Below, piece by piece: positions 38,197 through 50,486 of a DNA stretch of 64,000 nucleotides. Each line of letters starts with the position of its first letter. Position 1 is the first letter of the stretch. The notes below the pieces were generated by a model. The model ran no database searches. It was not told the DNA's origin and saw nothing but the letters and a program-made list of their open reading frames with translations. Both the position numbers and the translations under genes were made by a program. The DNA lies in contig HG738138.1 of the NCBI GenBank assembly GCA_000499405.2, forward strand, positions 11,897,208-11,961,207, read 5' to 3'. The DNA comes from Onchocerca volvulus (lineage: Eukaryota > Nematoda > Chromadorea > Rhabditida > Onchocercidae).

Positions 38197-41100
38197 TCAT
38201 ATATCTGGTAAAATGATAATGCTATTTCTTCCCCTTCTTGGCATATTTCGATTTTTTGTTGCCATATTGAATGCCAAATTGAATAAATTTCGATGTTGAG
38301 CATATTCCATATTTGAAGATCCCGTTAATGTGAACAGTTCAAAAGCATTCGATGGATGATTTAATTTTTCAGCCAGTTGTATATGTATTGATGGTTCTGC
38401 TTGCAAATCCATTATTTCATTTTTCTGCAAATATTCCGAACGCAATGTTTTGAGAATTTTGTTTCGTTTTTTTTTTTAAATGCAAACAACAACAAAAAGA
38501 AGTAAGTAAATAAATAAAAAATAAGCAAATAAATAAATAAATAATATGATTCATAGGATAGTACAGATGTTTTCTTTAAAAGATTCATCATGATCATTAA
38601 ATATAATCATCTCTATGCAATATCAGCGTAACCCCAAAAATTTTAAAGTAGTTAAGATTATATGGGTTAAGTTTTCAAATAACTTATTCAATGGTAAATG
38701 CATATAGCGAATGATCTATAACAATTAGCGTCGAGAATTTCCGTCAGAAGATTAACATACGCTATATTTTCATTTGTAATCACATTTTTACCCCGAAATG
38801 TATCAGAACAGCAGTACCAACTTTTTTCGAAATTGTTCAGTCCTGGATGCAAACAGCGTGAATTGAAAACTTACTGTTCTAACATATGAAAATACTTTTG
38901 CTGGACGGATTATTGACAGAAATCTAAGTTGAAGAAAAAGAAATGATGCTGAAAAAAAGAAAGGAAGAGAATGCAATTAATCGAATATAAATTTCAAAAG
39001 TAAACTGACCTCAAAATTATTGACAATTGAACGCGAATCTTCTTTTTGCTTGTTTATCGGAGATGAAAGCTCCAAAGTATCAAACGTTGATAATGAATTA
39101 CTTCCCTGTATTCCATATCTCATATATCTGAATAAAACAAAATTTGTTTTCTTCTGCCGATTTTTAGAAAAAATAATTTTGGAGGGCTTTTAAAATAAAA
39201 ATTTCTCACCATGAATGCAAATTATTATGCTATAAATCAAATTCAATTCTGTACATCGTAACACAATATCTTTAATTATGCAATATTTTATTGACTAAAT
39301 TATCTAATTGGATTATAACATATTTTTGACAAACAGATCCTTCTAAATATCACGCTAATCAAATTTTGTCAATAATTATTTCAGCATTTGGGATAAATCA
39401 TCAAAAATTTAATCATTAAAACTATAAATTTTGCACTCAATTCAAAATCTCAAATTATGAACCATTAACTTATAAATGTTGTAAGAAAGAAAGCTTTACC
39501 TCTTATAAAAGTAGAATACAAATGATAGAAACAAAATTACAAATATAACTGCAATCATAGCACCCGATATAGCGGCCATTTGCATTTGACCTTGTTGCCG
39601 CGAAAAGTAAATATTAGGATCGTTGATTAGTTCACATTGTCGACCGCGAAATCCTTTTTGACAGCTAACGAAAACAAAAAAAAAAGGAACAAATTTGATT
39701 AAATGAGAGAAAAAAAAATTGATCAGAAAATTATGAAATCTAAAAGTCGTACGGATTTAATCACTTTTCTTTTATTGAATTTTAATTACTTTTCTTTTAT
39801 TGAATTCTGGAAATTTTTTCATTGCTAATAGTAGTTCATCTACTTTTTAATTTTCAGTCAAAAAAATAAAATTTTAAACTTCTCACGAGCAAATTGGTAC
39901 AGCTCGTTGTGCAACATCTGCTATCATCTTACAAATGCCATCGTTACGACAATAACCTCGATAGACTTCCGAACAATTACTAAGTTCATCAAGTCGATAT
40001 GGTGCTGATAATCTCTTTTGGTCGTAACGTGAACGAGTTGAACAGCCATCTATGAGAAAAAGTTTCGAAAGTTTTTTTTCACGACTTATTGAAAATTGTT
40101 ATTTTGAAAGTTTCACTTTTCCTTCCTTCTTTTTCTGTCTTTTTAATTAAGGTCAATTTATGGAGAGAATTCAAGATGGTAATAAGTACTCCATAAAATT
40201 CTGAAATTATGCAATTCTTTCCTTTTCTTACTGTTTAAAAAAAAAAAATTTTTCGCTCGATTTTTTCTTGCGAAAAAATACGAAACACCTGCTAAAGGCA
40301 AAAGAATATAATAGAAAATATGTACATTAGTGCATAATTATAAGATAAGACGTTATTTTTCAAAACATCTGCATTGTCCTTAATATTTCGTTACCTTTGC
40401 CCTTGTACCAATAAAGTAATTATTTCAAATTCAGTTCATCTCTATTTCATGAAATTTTAATCATTTTCCATAACAAAAATTAATATAATTACTTTGTTTA
40501 AAATAAATAAATTGGTAATTATAATTTGAAGAAAATTGAAAATTGAAAATTTCCTGCTTTGTAAGATAGGAATTTTTATAAAAATGATTAATATAATATA
40601 TTATTGAAGAATTTTTTAAAAACAGAAGAAAAAAATTTGAATTATGATGAATATTTCATGAAGTTATCTAATGCATAGTACAGCAAATGACTGCATTTTT
40701 CCTTATCAAATATTAAAATAAAATATGTTATAATAATAAAATACTGTAAAAGTGAAATTTATCACAAGAAATAAAATACATTATAACAAAATATTCTAAC
40801 GATAAAAGCTGGATGGATAAAAAAAACAAAACGAAAAATTATTCATGAATCAATCTTTGCTATAATTTCATATTCTTTCTAATTTTTTCGAAATTAAAAT
40901 TTAATGATTTTAAGAATTTGGCTATGCTAAAATTACATTTATTTAAATTGCTTATTTCAAAAATTTAATTCAAATACAGATAAGGTATACAGTTGTCAGA
41001 ATTATATCAAATTCAATTTTTCGGAATATTGCTGTTCCGTTCATGTTAAGTAAATAGTATTCAGAATTTAATGACATTCTAGAAATGAATGAACAGTGAG

Positions 41101-44100
41101 ATATGCCATAAAAGGGAATTATTTGCACTTGTGGATGTCGAGTTATTATAAAATGCAAATTTTTGCTTTGAATTAATACGCTGAAATAAGATTCCAAACT
41201 TTATCACAACGCTTGCTAACACGTCATCGAATTATTTCGATACAGTGCACGTTCTGATGTCGTGAAGTTACACGTTAAGAAATAACTACGCATTGCTGGC
41301 ATGGTCATCTTATTCAGCAAATAAGATTCATATTTTCCGTAATTGAAGTAATTTCTTTTCATTTCATTTGCTCAATTTATTAACAATATTTTAATCTGAT
41401 TAACTGTTCTTGATCGCGTTTGAAAATTTTTGAAAACATATATTTTTGATGATACTTTGATACAGTCTAGCTTTTATTAGTTTTTGAATACTTCATTAAA
41501 TCCGTCGAAATTTTGAATTTGTTTATTTCAAAATGATGCTGTTTAAAATCAAATTTGCTGTCACAAAAAAGAGCAAAATTATAATTTCAATTGAGATTTC
41601 AATTAAAAATTTGAAGAGGAAAAAAGTGGTGAGGGGGAAAGCGTTGCCGAAAGATGAGAAATATTTGCTCAAAGTTTATTCAAATAAAATTCTGTTTAAT
41701 AACGGATATGCTAATTTGTATTAAATAATTTCATTGTGAATAGCCAATTTTCTTCAGAATTAATCAAAATGGATTGATTTGTATGCACAGTGCATCAGAT
41801 ATTTGTCGGATGGATTTAATATATATATGACCTTTGCTGCAATATATTATAGTATAAAGATATGTATATGTGTCTTTCTCACTGTTTTATTAATTGTTTG
41901 CATTGGAAAGTTTGCTATTAATCAGAAATTCCAAAAATAACAAATTTTAATGAAATCTCTGAAAATCATATTTCTTCTTCTCTTTTTTCAAAATATTTTC
42001 CATCTTAAATTTTCGATAAATTACGGGATAACTTACTGTAAAATTACATAATAAGTTATATTTTCAACATTTAAATCAATCATTATGCTTACTTGGTTTT
42101 TCTTCCAAAAGTTGACATTTAATTTCGATTTAATTTAGGAATTTATTTGAAAAAAAAAATTAACTGAATTTGGCGTGAAACGTAGAAAGAAAAAGTTGGA
42201 TGATCAGATCAAACAATGAATCTGTGCTAAGATGTTACGTTGAATATTGGAATAGTTTAACTTTGCAAATTTACTTTTTCTAACTATCATATGGAATTTA
42301 AAGATAGAAAAAAAAAGAAAAGAAGACATACTCACTAACACCGGTAACCCAATAATTAGCTGAAGTAGCGTAAATAAAGAAGTTTGTAGTACACGTGGTG
42401 CCACCGCGGTAACGCACGTACTGCGACGATTTTCAAGATATGTATTTGGCTTATTATGCCGTGCGCATGAACGATACGGCTGTTGCGACAATTTGACTGA
42501 TTTATGCGATGATGGATTTGTATCGGAAAATTCCGATTTCACTGCATCCGTGACGAAATTCAACACATCCAAAATATCGTTCCGATCTTGCAATCCTAAA
42601 ATGATTATGCGTGTATTTATTTTGAAAAAACTAAAGAATTATCAATGTTAAGTTTTGCAAACATAATTTACTAAATTAATAAAAGCCAATTTGAAATAAT
42701 ATCCGGAATACAGAATAAATTCGGTGAAAGTCAATACGTCAAAGTGAATGATTTATTTATGTCATTATGATAGCAGAATTTTGCCATTATCCCTGTTGTA
42801 AATATTTTATAACCGAAAAGTAGAATGTGCCTACATTATCAAATAATAACGGAGCACTTATTCCTGGAAAAAAAGAAGATTATATGAAGATGAAAAATAG
42901 TTGTATACAATATGTTGTAGTAGCCAAAAACGCAAATAATTGCTGTAATCATACAGTATGCAAACTAATGGTTCATTTTTTCGTTTTCAGAAAAACAAAA
43001 TTTTATGATAAGGAATTTCTTGGTGAAGAATAACCTGAATTCATCGTTTTTTTTTTTTCTTTTTTTCTTCTGAAAAGTGAAATTTTGCGCTAGAGAGTGA
43101 GGATTAAGCCGTATGTTTGAATAAGTATAACAAAATTCGGTATTAATGTTGGGGATTTGGAAAATTTTTATGATCGTTTGTTAAAAAATACTGATAAAGC
43201 TGAAATGTGCTTAATTTCAAATTTTAAACATTCGAAATTTTGATGAAATATTAATTTGCATAAATAATTTAGTGAGATAATAAATAATTAAGTTGTTATT
43301 TCATTTGCACATAAGCTTGCAAATTTTCGTGCAATCAAAAAATTGTCATTAAACAATATTAATTGAGCAAAAAATTATGATATACTTGCAATTTTGTGAG
43401 GAAAATTTGATAATTTGTAGCAAAAATTTTTGACAGAATTTTTCCAACAAAAAAAAATTTTGATAAATCAGAAGGAAAAATTTTAATGATCAGAATTTTC
43501 CCGAAAAAAAATTTTAGTGAGAACATTTTTTTTTTTAATGAAAAATTTTGAATGAAAATTTTTGTTTTTGTGGAAGAAGAGGAATAAAATTATGATAAAA
43601 ATAAAAATTAGAGCAAAATATGAAACGATATTATAACTGAAGTGAACTTGTACAAGTGATAATGTGCAAATAACCGATTCGGGACAGTAGTTGGTAGTGA
43701 GTGATCGGACAATTTCTAATTATAATGTATCGAATGAATGCATGTCTTGAGCTGCATTTTTGCATGAAAAAAAATGCAAGCACCAGATGTTCCAAACCAT
43801 TGCAAGCAATGTACATCACACTGTCAATATGCTTTGGTTTATTGTAAAAGAGGAATAAAATGCAAGAAAAAAAAATTGAAAAAGAAGACACAAAAATAAT
43901 GAAAAGAGAAGCTGAGGAAGAAAAACTTATTTCATGAGTTTTTATTCAACTATCAACTACTCTCTTTTTTTTTCTTTCTCTTCTTCTTTTTCCCGAGAAA
44001 TTGACACAATTTTGAGAAATTTCGCATACTTTTCTTTTTAAAAGGATTTGAAATTTTCAATAAATGAGTAATGACATTGGAAAAATCTGAGGAATTTTTT

Positions 44101-47100
44101 TAAATAGCAAAATTGAGAGGCAATATTTTTGTAATAAAACAATGTTATGTTTAGTGATATGAGAAATTATATTTGATATAATCGAATATTAAAATAATTA
44201 TGAAGCGAGAAAAAAGTGGAAAAAAATATTGAAAAAAGGAATGTCTCCAAGTTATAGAAATTGTCATCATAATACATTAGGACTAATAAATAAGATGTGA
44301 AAAGATAAATTAATTAAAGATAAGAAATAAAGTTTGGTCTTTTTTTTCTAATTATTGGTTATATTAATTAGTAATAGTAGGATATTTTATCAATATTTGA
44401 AAGAGCAATCAGTGATTGATGGATATGGTACGAATGATCTGATTGATGACGGTACATCATAATGATTGGAAAAGAGGAAAAAAGAAGGATGAATTTTTCG
44501 TTTTTTTTTTTTTTTTTTTTTTCATTTCAAAATAAGAATGAACAAATAAGGGAAAGAACGATTAAGGAGGATTACAATAAAGTGCTCAAAAAGTGATCAG
44601 TCTCGGTTCATAAACGATACACAAACGTTTGTTCTATAAGGAAAAAATTGGCAAGAATTGAAGGCTACAACGTGAAGGTAAAGATATTTCAAATTATACC
44701 ACCCATATAGTTTACATTCATTCATTATTATGCAAAAATTATTCTAATTTAACCCATTATCATTTATATTGTTTAAAAAAAAAATTGCAAATTGTGAACT
44801 ATGATCGAAATCATTGAAAGATAGATGTATTATTATTAGATAAAATAAATGTTAAAATATTTTGTTAGAAAATGGTCATTTTTACGAGAGATTTTAATAA
44901 AGATAAAGATAAAGTTGGCATGTTAATATGTAAAATAACATTGTTGATGAAAATAGAAAAATTTGTTTCCTCTGTTTTCATCAACACTGATAATAATGAA
45001 ATGAATGTGATTAAAAATGATAAAAATATGATAGAATTAAAACTTTTTATTTCTGATTGTTAAGCTTATTATAAGCTTTAATGTTTTTTCACTTATTATT
45101 TTTTTTTTGAAATTAAAAATCAAAATCAAAAAAAGTACCAATAAAAATAATAGATTGAAGCAAAATTTTTCTAAAAATATAACAATATCACGAAGTTTTC
45201 ATATTATGGTATAATAGAACAAATTAGATGAGTATTGGAATATTGGTAGAAAGTTCGAAATGAAATAAATGATTGAGATATTTGTTATAGTTAATTTCGA
45301 ATCGATTTAATTAAGTTTATTTACTAAAATATGCTTATTTTAAATTGATTCAATTAAATTTAATTGTTGAAAAATGTCTAGTAGGAAAGCATCATAACAT
45401 ATGAAATTAAATTTATAGCCTTAAATTGATTTACAGAAAAGAATTGATGAAATAAAATATTGTAAAAAGTAAGAAAGAAAAAGAAAAAGGCTAAATTGGA
45501 TGAAAAGTGCAAAAACAAAGAAAAAGAAGATGACATGAGTCGGGAAATCATAAAGACGAATAAGAAAAGCAGTCTCGAGTAATGTCATGAAACTTGGCTA
45601 AATAAATGAAAGATGATCAAGTAGAGAATAGTTAAGTGAGGATAAACTGATATTTACATGGTATTACCTATCTATCGAAAAATGAATTGCATGAAGGGTT
45701 GCGCACGATGTTTGAATGCAGCAGCAATAATTGGAAATGTGCGCGACATGATGTTTTGCATAAAAAGGTGTTAAATGTGTTGATACTGCAACTACTAATA
45801 ATACATCTACGATAACTACTACAACTATTGCTACTACTAAATATGAAATATTACTATTATTTATTATTGCGCACTAAAATTTACGATTACTTTTTGTTAT
45901 CATTTTTACTTATTTACTTATTTGAGTATTATTAAATAGAACAATGACAATTGTTATTGCTATTACTAATACTTTGACCATACCTCTACCTACTACCTAA
46001 ATGTTATTTGGAAATGGCGTATATTGTTGAAATTACGATGTTTTGTATAAATGTGACAAAAGATCGACAAGGACGAACAAACAGAACAACCGATAAAAGA
46101 CAAGAGCAAAGGAATGCATGAATATGTTGCTTGGGGACATTGTATCAGTTGTTCCGATACAGGAAGTTATATAAATTCATGGGCAACCCATGTGTATCAA
46201 CAATTTGCAACCTAAACTAGTAGATCTCTAATCGTCCATTTTTGGATTTAGCTAAAGATTGACTTTAATGTATTTGAAATATTGTTTGATGATAAAACGT
46301 ATAGCATAATGATTACAAAAATGATCAATTACTTAAAAATATTTGAAAAATTTGAACTTTTTATTGTGCAGCTCAACAAATCATTAAGATAATTTTCTTT
46401 TTCAAAAATTAGCGAAAACAGAATTAAGCTTAGAAATTTTTGCTTCTTTTTGGCTTCTTTTTTTTTTTGTATCGATTAGGCTATAGATTTTAGTTTCAGA
46501 GACTTTGAGTTATTATTGAAAAGTATAAAATGAAGAAATGATATAAATCATTGTTACTGTATGAAAATATGCTTAAATCTAAACTAGTAATGATGAATTA
46601 GTGCTTACAATAGAGAGAAATCTTATAGTAATTAATACAAATATCAACATATGCGATAGAAGTAGACTGGTTAGAGGACAAATATAACGCAATTTTAATT
46701 TTAATCAAGTGACAAGGATAATGATGAAAATTTGCGATAAAATTTTATGTAGTAAATAGAAGAAGCTTTTATCCTATCTTTTCCTCTCTTTTCTTTCTTC
46801 TCAAATCAAACTTATTTAACCTTATTTCAATCTGTCATCCATGCTTTTTTCCTCGTCAAATTTTCGATGAATAATTATTGCATGTTCAGCAAAAGTTATT
46901 CCATTATTTGTTAAATTGAATAAGAAAAGTAAACAGATATGACTCTTCAAAAAGTTCTAACTTTAAATCTGATACAACTTTATCATTTCATTTTTCCTTC
47001 TTCTCTTCCTTTTCTCCTCCTACTTATATCCATATATGTTATTTGTTCATATTTTGCAAATGATCCTGACGATAAATCGAAAATAATTTTAATTATAATA

Positions 47101-50100
47101 TCAACTAATAAATTAATTTGATTGCTAAAATTTGACAGCGAGAAATTTATTTGTCCATAATTAAAAATTTTTATTGTATACTAGATTTGTTAGTTTTTTT
47201 TTTTCAGTAGCAAAATAATCATTCTTAACTGTGAACAACTGAAACCATAACAATAACAAATTCTTGTAATAACGACAAAAATAACGAAACATAGATCAAA
47301 GTGAGTGACATGATAAAATTGAAAAAAGTTTAGTTTTTCATCAGATTGCATGATATGAAAATGCTAGAGCAGATTGTTAATTCACAAGATAAACAATAGC
47401 ATGATGTAATAAATTCTGATCACAAATTCTCCTGTTTTGTAAATTTCCAGTTTAAGAAGATTGAAATGAATTAATTGTACCTGTATAAAATGAAGATGAT
47501 TGTTGCATAACAGTGTTTCCAGTAAGTTTGGATGATGTTATCATTGTTGTTAATGATATATCACTCAATGAGATCGATGATTGTTGAGGATATTGACTAA
47601 AAGAATGATAATAATTCGTCTTGACCATTGTTTTCCACGACAGTCGAAAGTTGACACTCACTAATGGAAATAAGTAAGCTATTTAAATTGACAGGAACTA
47701 TTGGTCATAAACTATGATTCATGAATGCGTCACTGATCTTTAATAAAAAAAAAGGAAGTAACAACCTATTTTCAATAAAAAATTTTTGGAAAGCTTTTAA
47801 AAAGAAGTTTTGATGCAAACTAATCTAATATTATGAATGTGTGAAATAGTCAGCATTAAGAATTATAATTTCAAAAGTTATCAGTCATGCCTACGCTGAC
47901 AAAAGAATTATGAAATTCTGATACAGCGTTTAAAATCCGATTTGATATTTCAAATTATTTTAATATGTATATTTAAGAAAAAAGAAGGGAGAGAGAGGAG
48001 AGAAAAAATAAAAACTGATAATTAAATGTTAACAAATCGAAATGATATGTTGTTAATTAATTATTTGCAAATTAGATAAATTAAGATAAATTTCCCGTTA
48101 CCAATTACTCACTAGTCTCATTTAAGTCTAAAACAACAAAAAAGACTGGAATTTTTGCCACAACTTTAATGATGCCTCTATTAATCCACAGTGAATTTGT
48201 TGGTAAGTTACTTGATCAGTTCTGATCTGATTCCCCGCTTTCTTTCCCAGTATATGCAAATTATTTGTCGTTTCTTAGAAGTTTCCAAGTAGGGAAAAAT
48301 GAAGTATAGAATATAGTAGATTTTTTATTCCAATAATTTACCAGTTTGTTCGAATTTTTACAAATTAATTTCTTAAATTTTTACTCCTATCAATAAATCT
48401 TTTGATTTTCTTAAATAATTTTTATTTAAGACTCTTTTGTTCGTCAATATAACCATTTCTTTCCTCTTTTAATTATTCGGAAATTAATTAAATCCTAATT
48501 GTAGCAATGAATTCATACAATTTTTTTCGTTTTCCTCTTTGTAACAAATCCATTGTTGGTAGTAAGTAACAGTGCATCCTTTTCACAAGATCCAATCAGC
48601 AGCGCACGATTTCTGAATAAATGATACTTACCGTATGACTGATTTTGCATTGTGATCTCATTTTAAAATATGACATTCGAAAATGTAATAATAGAAATTA
48701 TTCCATGAACTTAGCGATGACAGTTGACCTTATTAAAATAATTTATACAATATACATTCTGGTTGCTAGCACGCGTGCATGAAGAATTAACCATCCGCAA
48801 AGAATTCTCCCAATGCTATATTACCTATAACCTTTCATTTAATTCATCCGCTAATTAATTCTACTGCAAGATTTTCAAAATATTAGTAATGAAGTGAATG
48901 ATCAATGCTAAATAATATTAAAGTTATATATTTTATTTTCAATGACAACACTAATATTGCGATTTATTTTTTTTATTTTTCGTTTCGTTTTCCTACTTTT
49001 TTTAAATGAGAATTTATAGCCATAAATGAAAGATAAAGCTGTTATTAAATTTTATAATATAGTTTTTAAGCTGTTTGAAATACAATGATTTCATACTCAA
49101 CTTAGCAAGCATTACTTATAGGTATTGCCTGTTTTTATTTTCTTTTTTTTCCTAAATTAACTTTATATAAATAAAAAAGTTCACTGAGCTGTGAATAATA
49201 CCTAAATTAGTTTAATTTCCTTGATTATTACCATTAAATTTCATCTGTTGTGAAACAATTATTGATGAATTTGAAGTAAACATAAAACTGGGAGAAATTT
49301 TTTCCCCAAATACCTCTCTTTTTTTTGTTATTTCATATTATATGTGCAATTGATTTTTAATTTTTAATTGAAATTTCTTCAACATTCAATTTTATTTCAA
49401 TTCCAGGAAATTCAAAACATTAATTGTAAACTGATCTTTTTAAAGAGATTTCATCAAGTTCTCCGACTATTTTTTTTAACTCCTTCATCTATTTGTTCAT
49501 ATCAGTTATTTTCCTCATTGCATTTTTCGATCAAAATTGATAATTTAGATATTGCCGGATTATCATGAATTTTCATCAAGATAGACTTATCCATTGCTAT
49601 CTGTTGTTAATATTGTTGTTGTTACTGCTGTTATTGTTATTGTTATAACTAATGATGCATATCATGTCATTTTATTACAACGGAAGTATTTAAACTTAGA
49701 ATAACGAATAGTTAGAAGGAAAAAAATTACCAGTTTATTTTAATGAAAGAAGCTTATCATGAATTGTACTTATCTGATAAAAGACAAGTATGATCTCCTT
49801 AAAAAGCCATATAATGAAAAGTTCAAGAATATAGTCATTCAGATTTATCACAGAAAGTATAAAAATATTTGGATACAGCAATGTATAAAGTGTAAAAAGG
49901 CTATTTTCTGTTTACGTGAAATTCGCCTGAATCGGATCGAATTTTTTTATAGCCGGTTCGGAATCTTTTGCAGTCATTTCATGTAGAGAGGATCCTGTGA
50001 ATTCTCCATTCTGTTGCGGAATATAAAAATTGTACGGATTTTGAGGATATTGCGACACTTGAGGATAGTGCGGAATCGGAGGATAATGCGAAGTTTGAGG

Positions 50101-50486
50101 ATAATACGGAATTTGAGGATAATATGGACCTTGAGGATAATACAGGGCTTGAGGATTTTGCGGGACTTGAGGATATATCACGGCAGAAGGAATAGAATAT
50201 TGGGGTTGTGATTTTTGATATATAGACGGACACCACCAAGAAGTGGTGACACTTTCTGGATATATTGGTGAAAATGATTGTTTAGGTGCTTGTACAGACG
50301 CTGATGCTAATGCTGGTGCAAGCGGTTCGGCTACTGGTATTGGTGCTGGTCCTGGTATCATCCATGGTTCAAAGCAAAATGGTGGAATCATTGCTGGACC
50401 TAACCATACCTTTCCAATGTCATTTGTTTCTTTGCCATCTGTTAATTGTCGGAATGGACCTGTAATAGACTTATAATATTTGCGAC
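38197..50486 (-). CDS. lin-3: Single-pass membrane protein with one juxtamembrane EGF domain: candidate EGF-receptor ligand (LIN-3/Spitz type), 5' end not found
   Basis: Proposed exons, transcription order: 49916-50486, 47481-47596, 42418-42595, 40978-41180, 39887-40049, 39500-39664, 39010-39127, 38197-38424. All phases agree and give about 580 residues without an N-terminus. The ectodomain starts with a Tyr/Pro/Gln-rich repeat region, then a Ser/Thr-rich stretch. Exons 39887-40049 and 39500-39664 encode one EGF module with six cysteines (NCSEVYRGYC, NDGIC, PICSCQKGFRGRQCE), spaced C-x7-C-x5-C-x12-C-x-C-x8-C. The intron falls between cysteines 4 and 5, the position known for ErbB-ligand genes. 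About 18 residues later comes a membrane helix beginning MAAISGAMIAVIFVILFLSF, then FYFYKR and a cytoplasmic tail of about 115 residues. Inference: a membrane-anchored growth factor released by proteolysis. The three 3' exons and the EGF exons are secure. Joining the exons at 47.5 and 50 kb, and the exon at 41 kb, rests on phase and splice consensus only. The exon at 42.4 kb has two possible donors. The symbol is by family resemblance, not a search. Confidence 0.62.
42596..47480 (-). other. Intron of the EGF-ligand candidate, no supported gene
   Basis: 4.9 kb of AT-rich sequence with many AAAATTTT-type blocks (densest near 43,380-43,570) and short trinucleotide patches. Readings here are short and low-complexity. 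Confidence 0.5.
47597..49915 (-). other. Proposed intron of the EGF-ligand candidate
   Basis: No supported exon, except that the 47.5-kb exon could begin earlier at 47660 after a CCATTAG acceptor (phase 1). That start would not connect to the 50-kb exon. Confidence 0.4.
49916..50486 (-). CDS. Exon with Tyr/Pro/Gln-rich repeats (5'-most exon found of the EGF-ligand candidate, or a separate gene)
   Basis: A 571-base exon bounded by an acceptor ending in TATAG (just above 50486) and a GTAAAC donor (just below 49916). It starts RKYYKSITGPFRQL, has an acidic-to-hydrophobic middle with WLGPAMIPPFCFEPWMIPG, then Ala/Pro-rich sequence, then about eight imperfect copies of a YPQ-x-P-x-Y motif (for example PYYPQIPYYPQTSHYPPIP). 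If the donor is not used, the frame ends in TAA within two codons, so this could also be the 3' end of a different minus-strand gene. The phase-2 end matches the TTCTTTTAG acceptor at 47596, which favours one gene. Exons upstream of 50,486 must exist, because no start codon fits; none was found. Confidence 0.6.

Noticed and set aside
50014..50211. Arg/Ile/Leu repeat reading on the plus strand
   Set aside because: It is the antisense shadow of the YPQ repeat exon.
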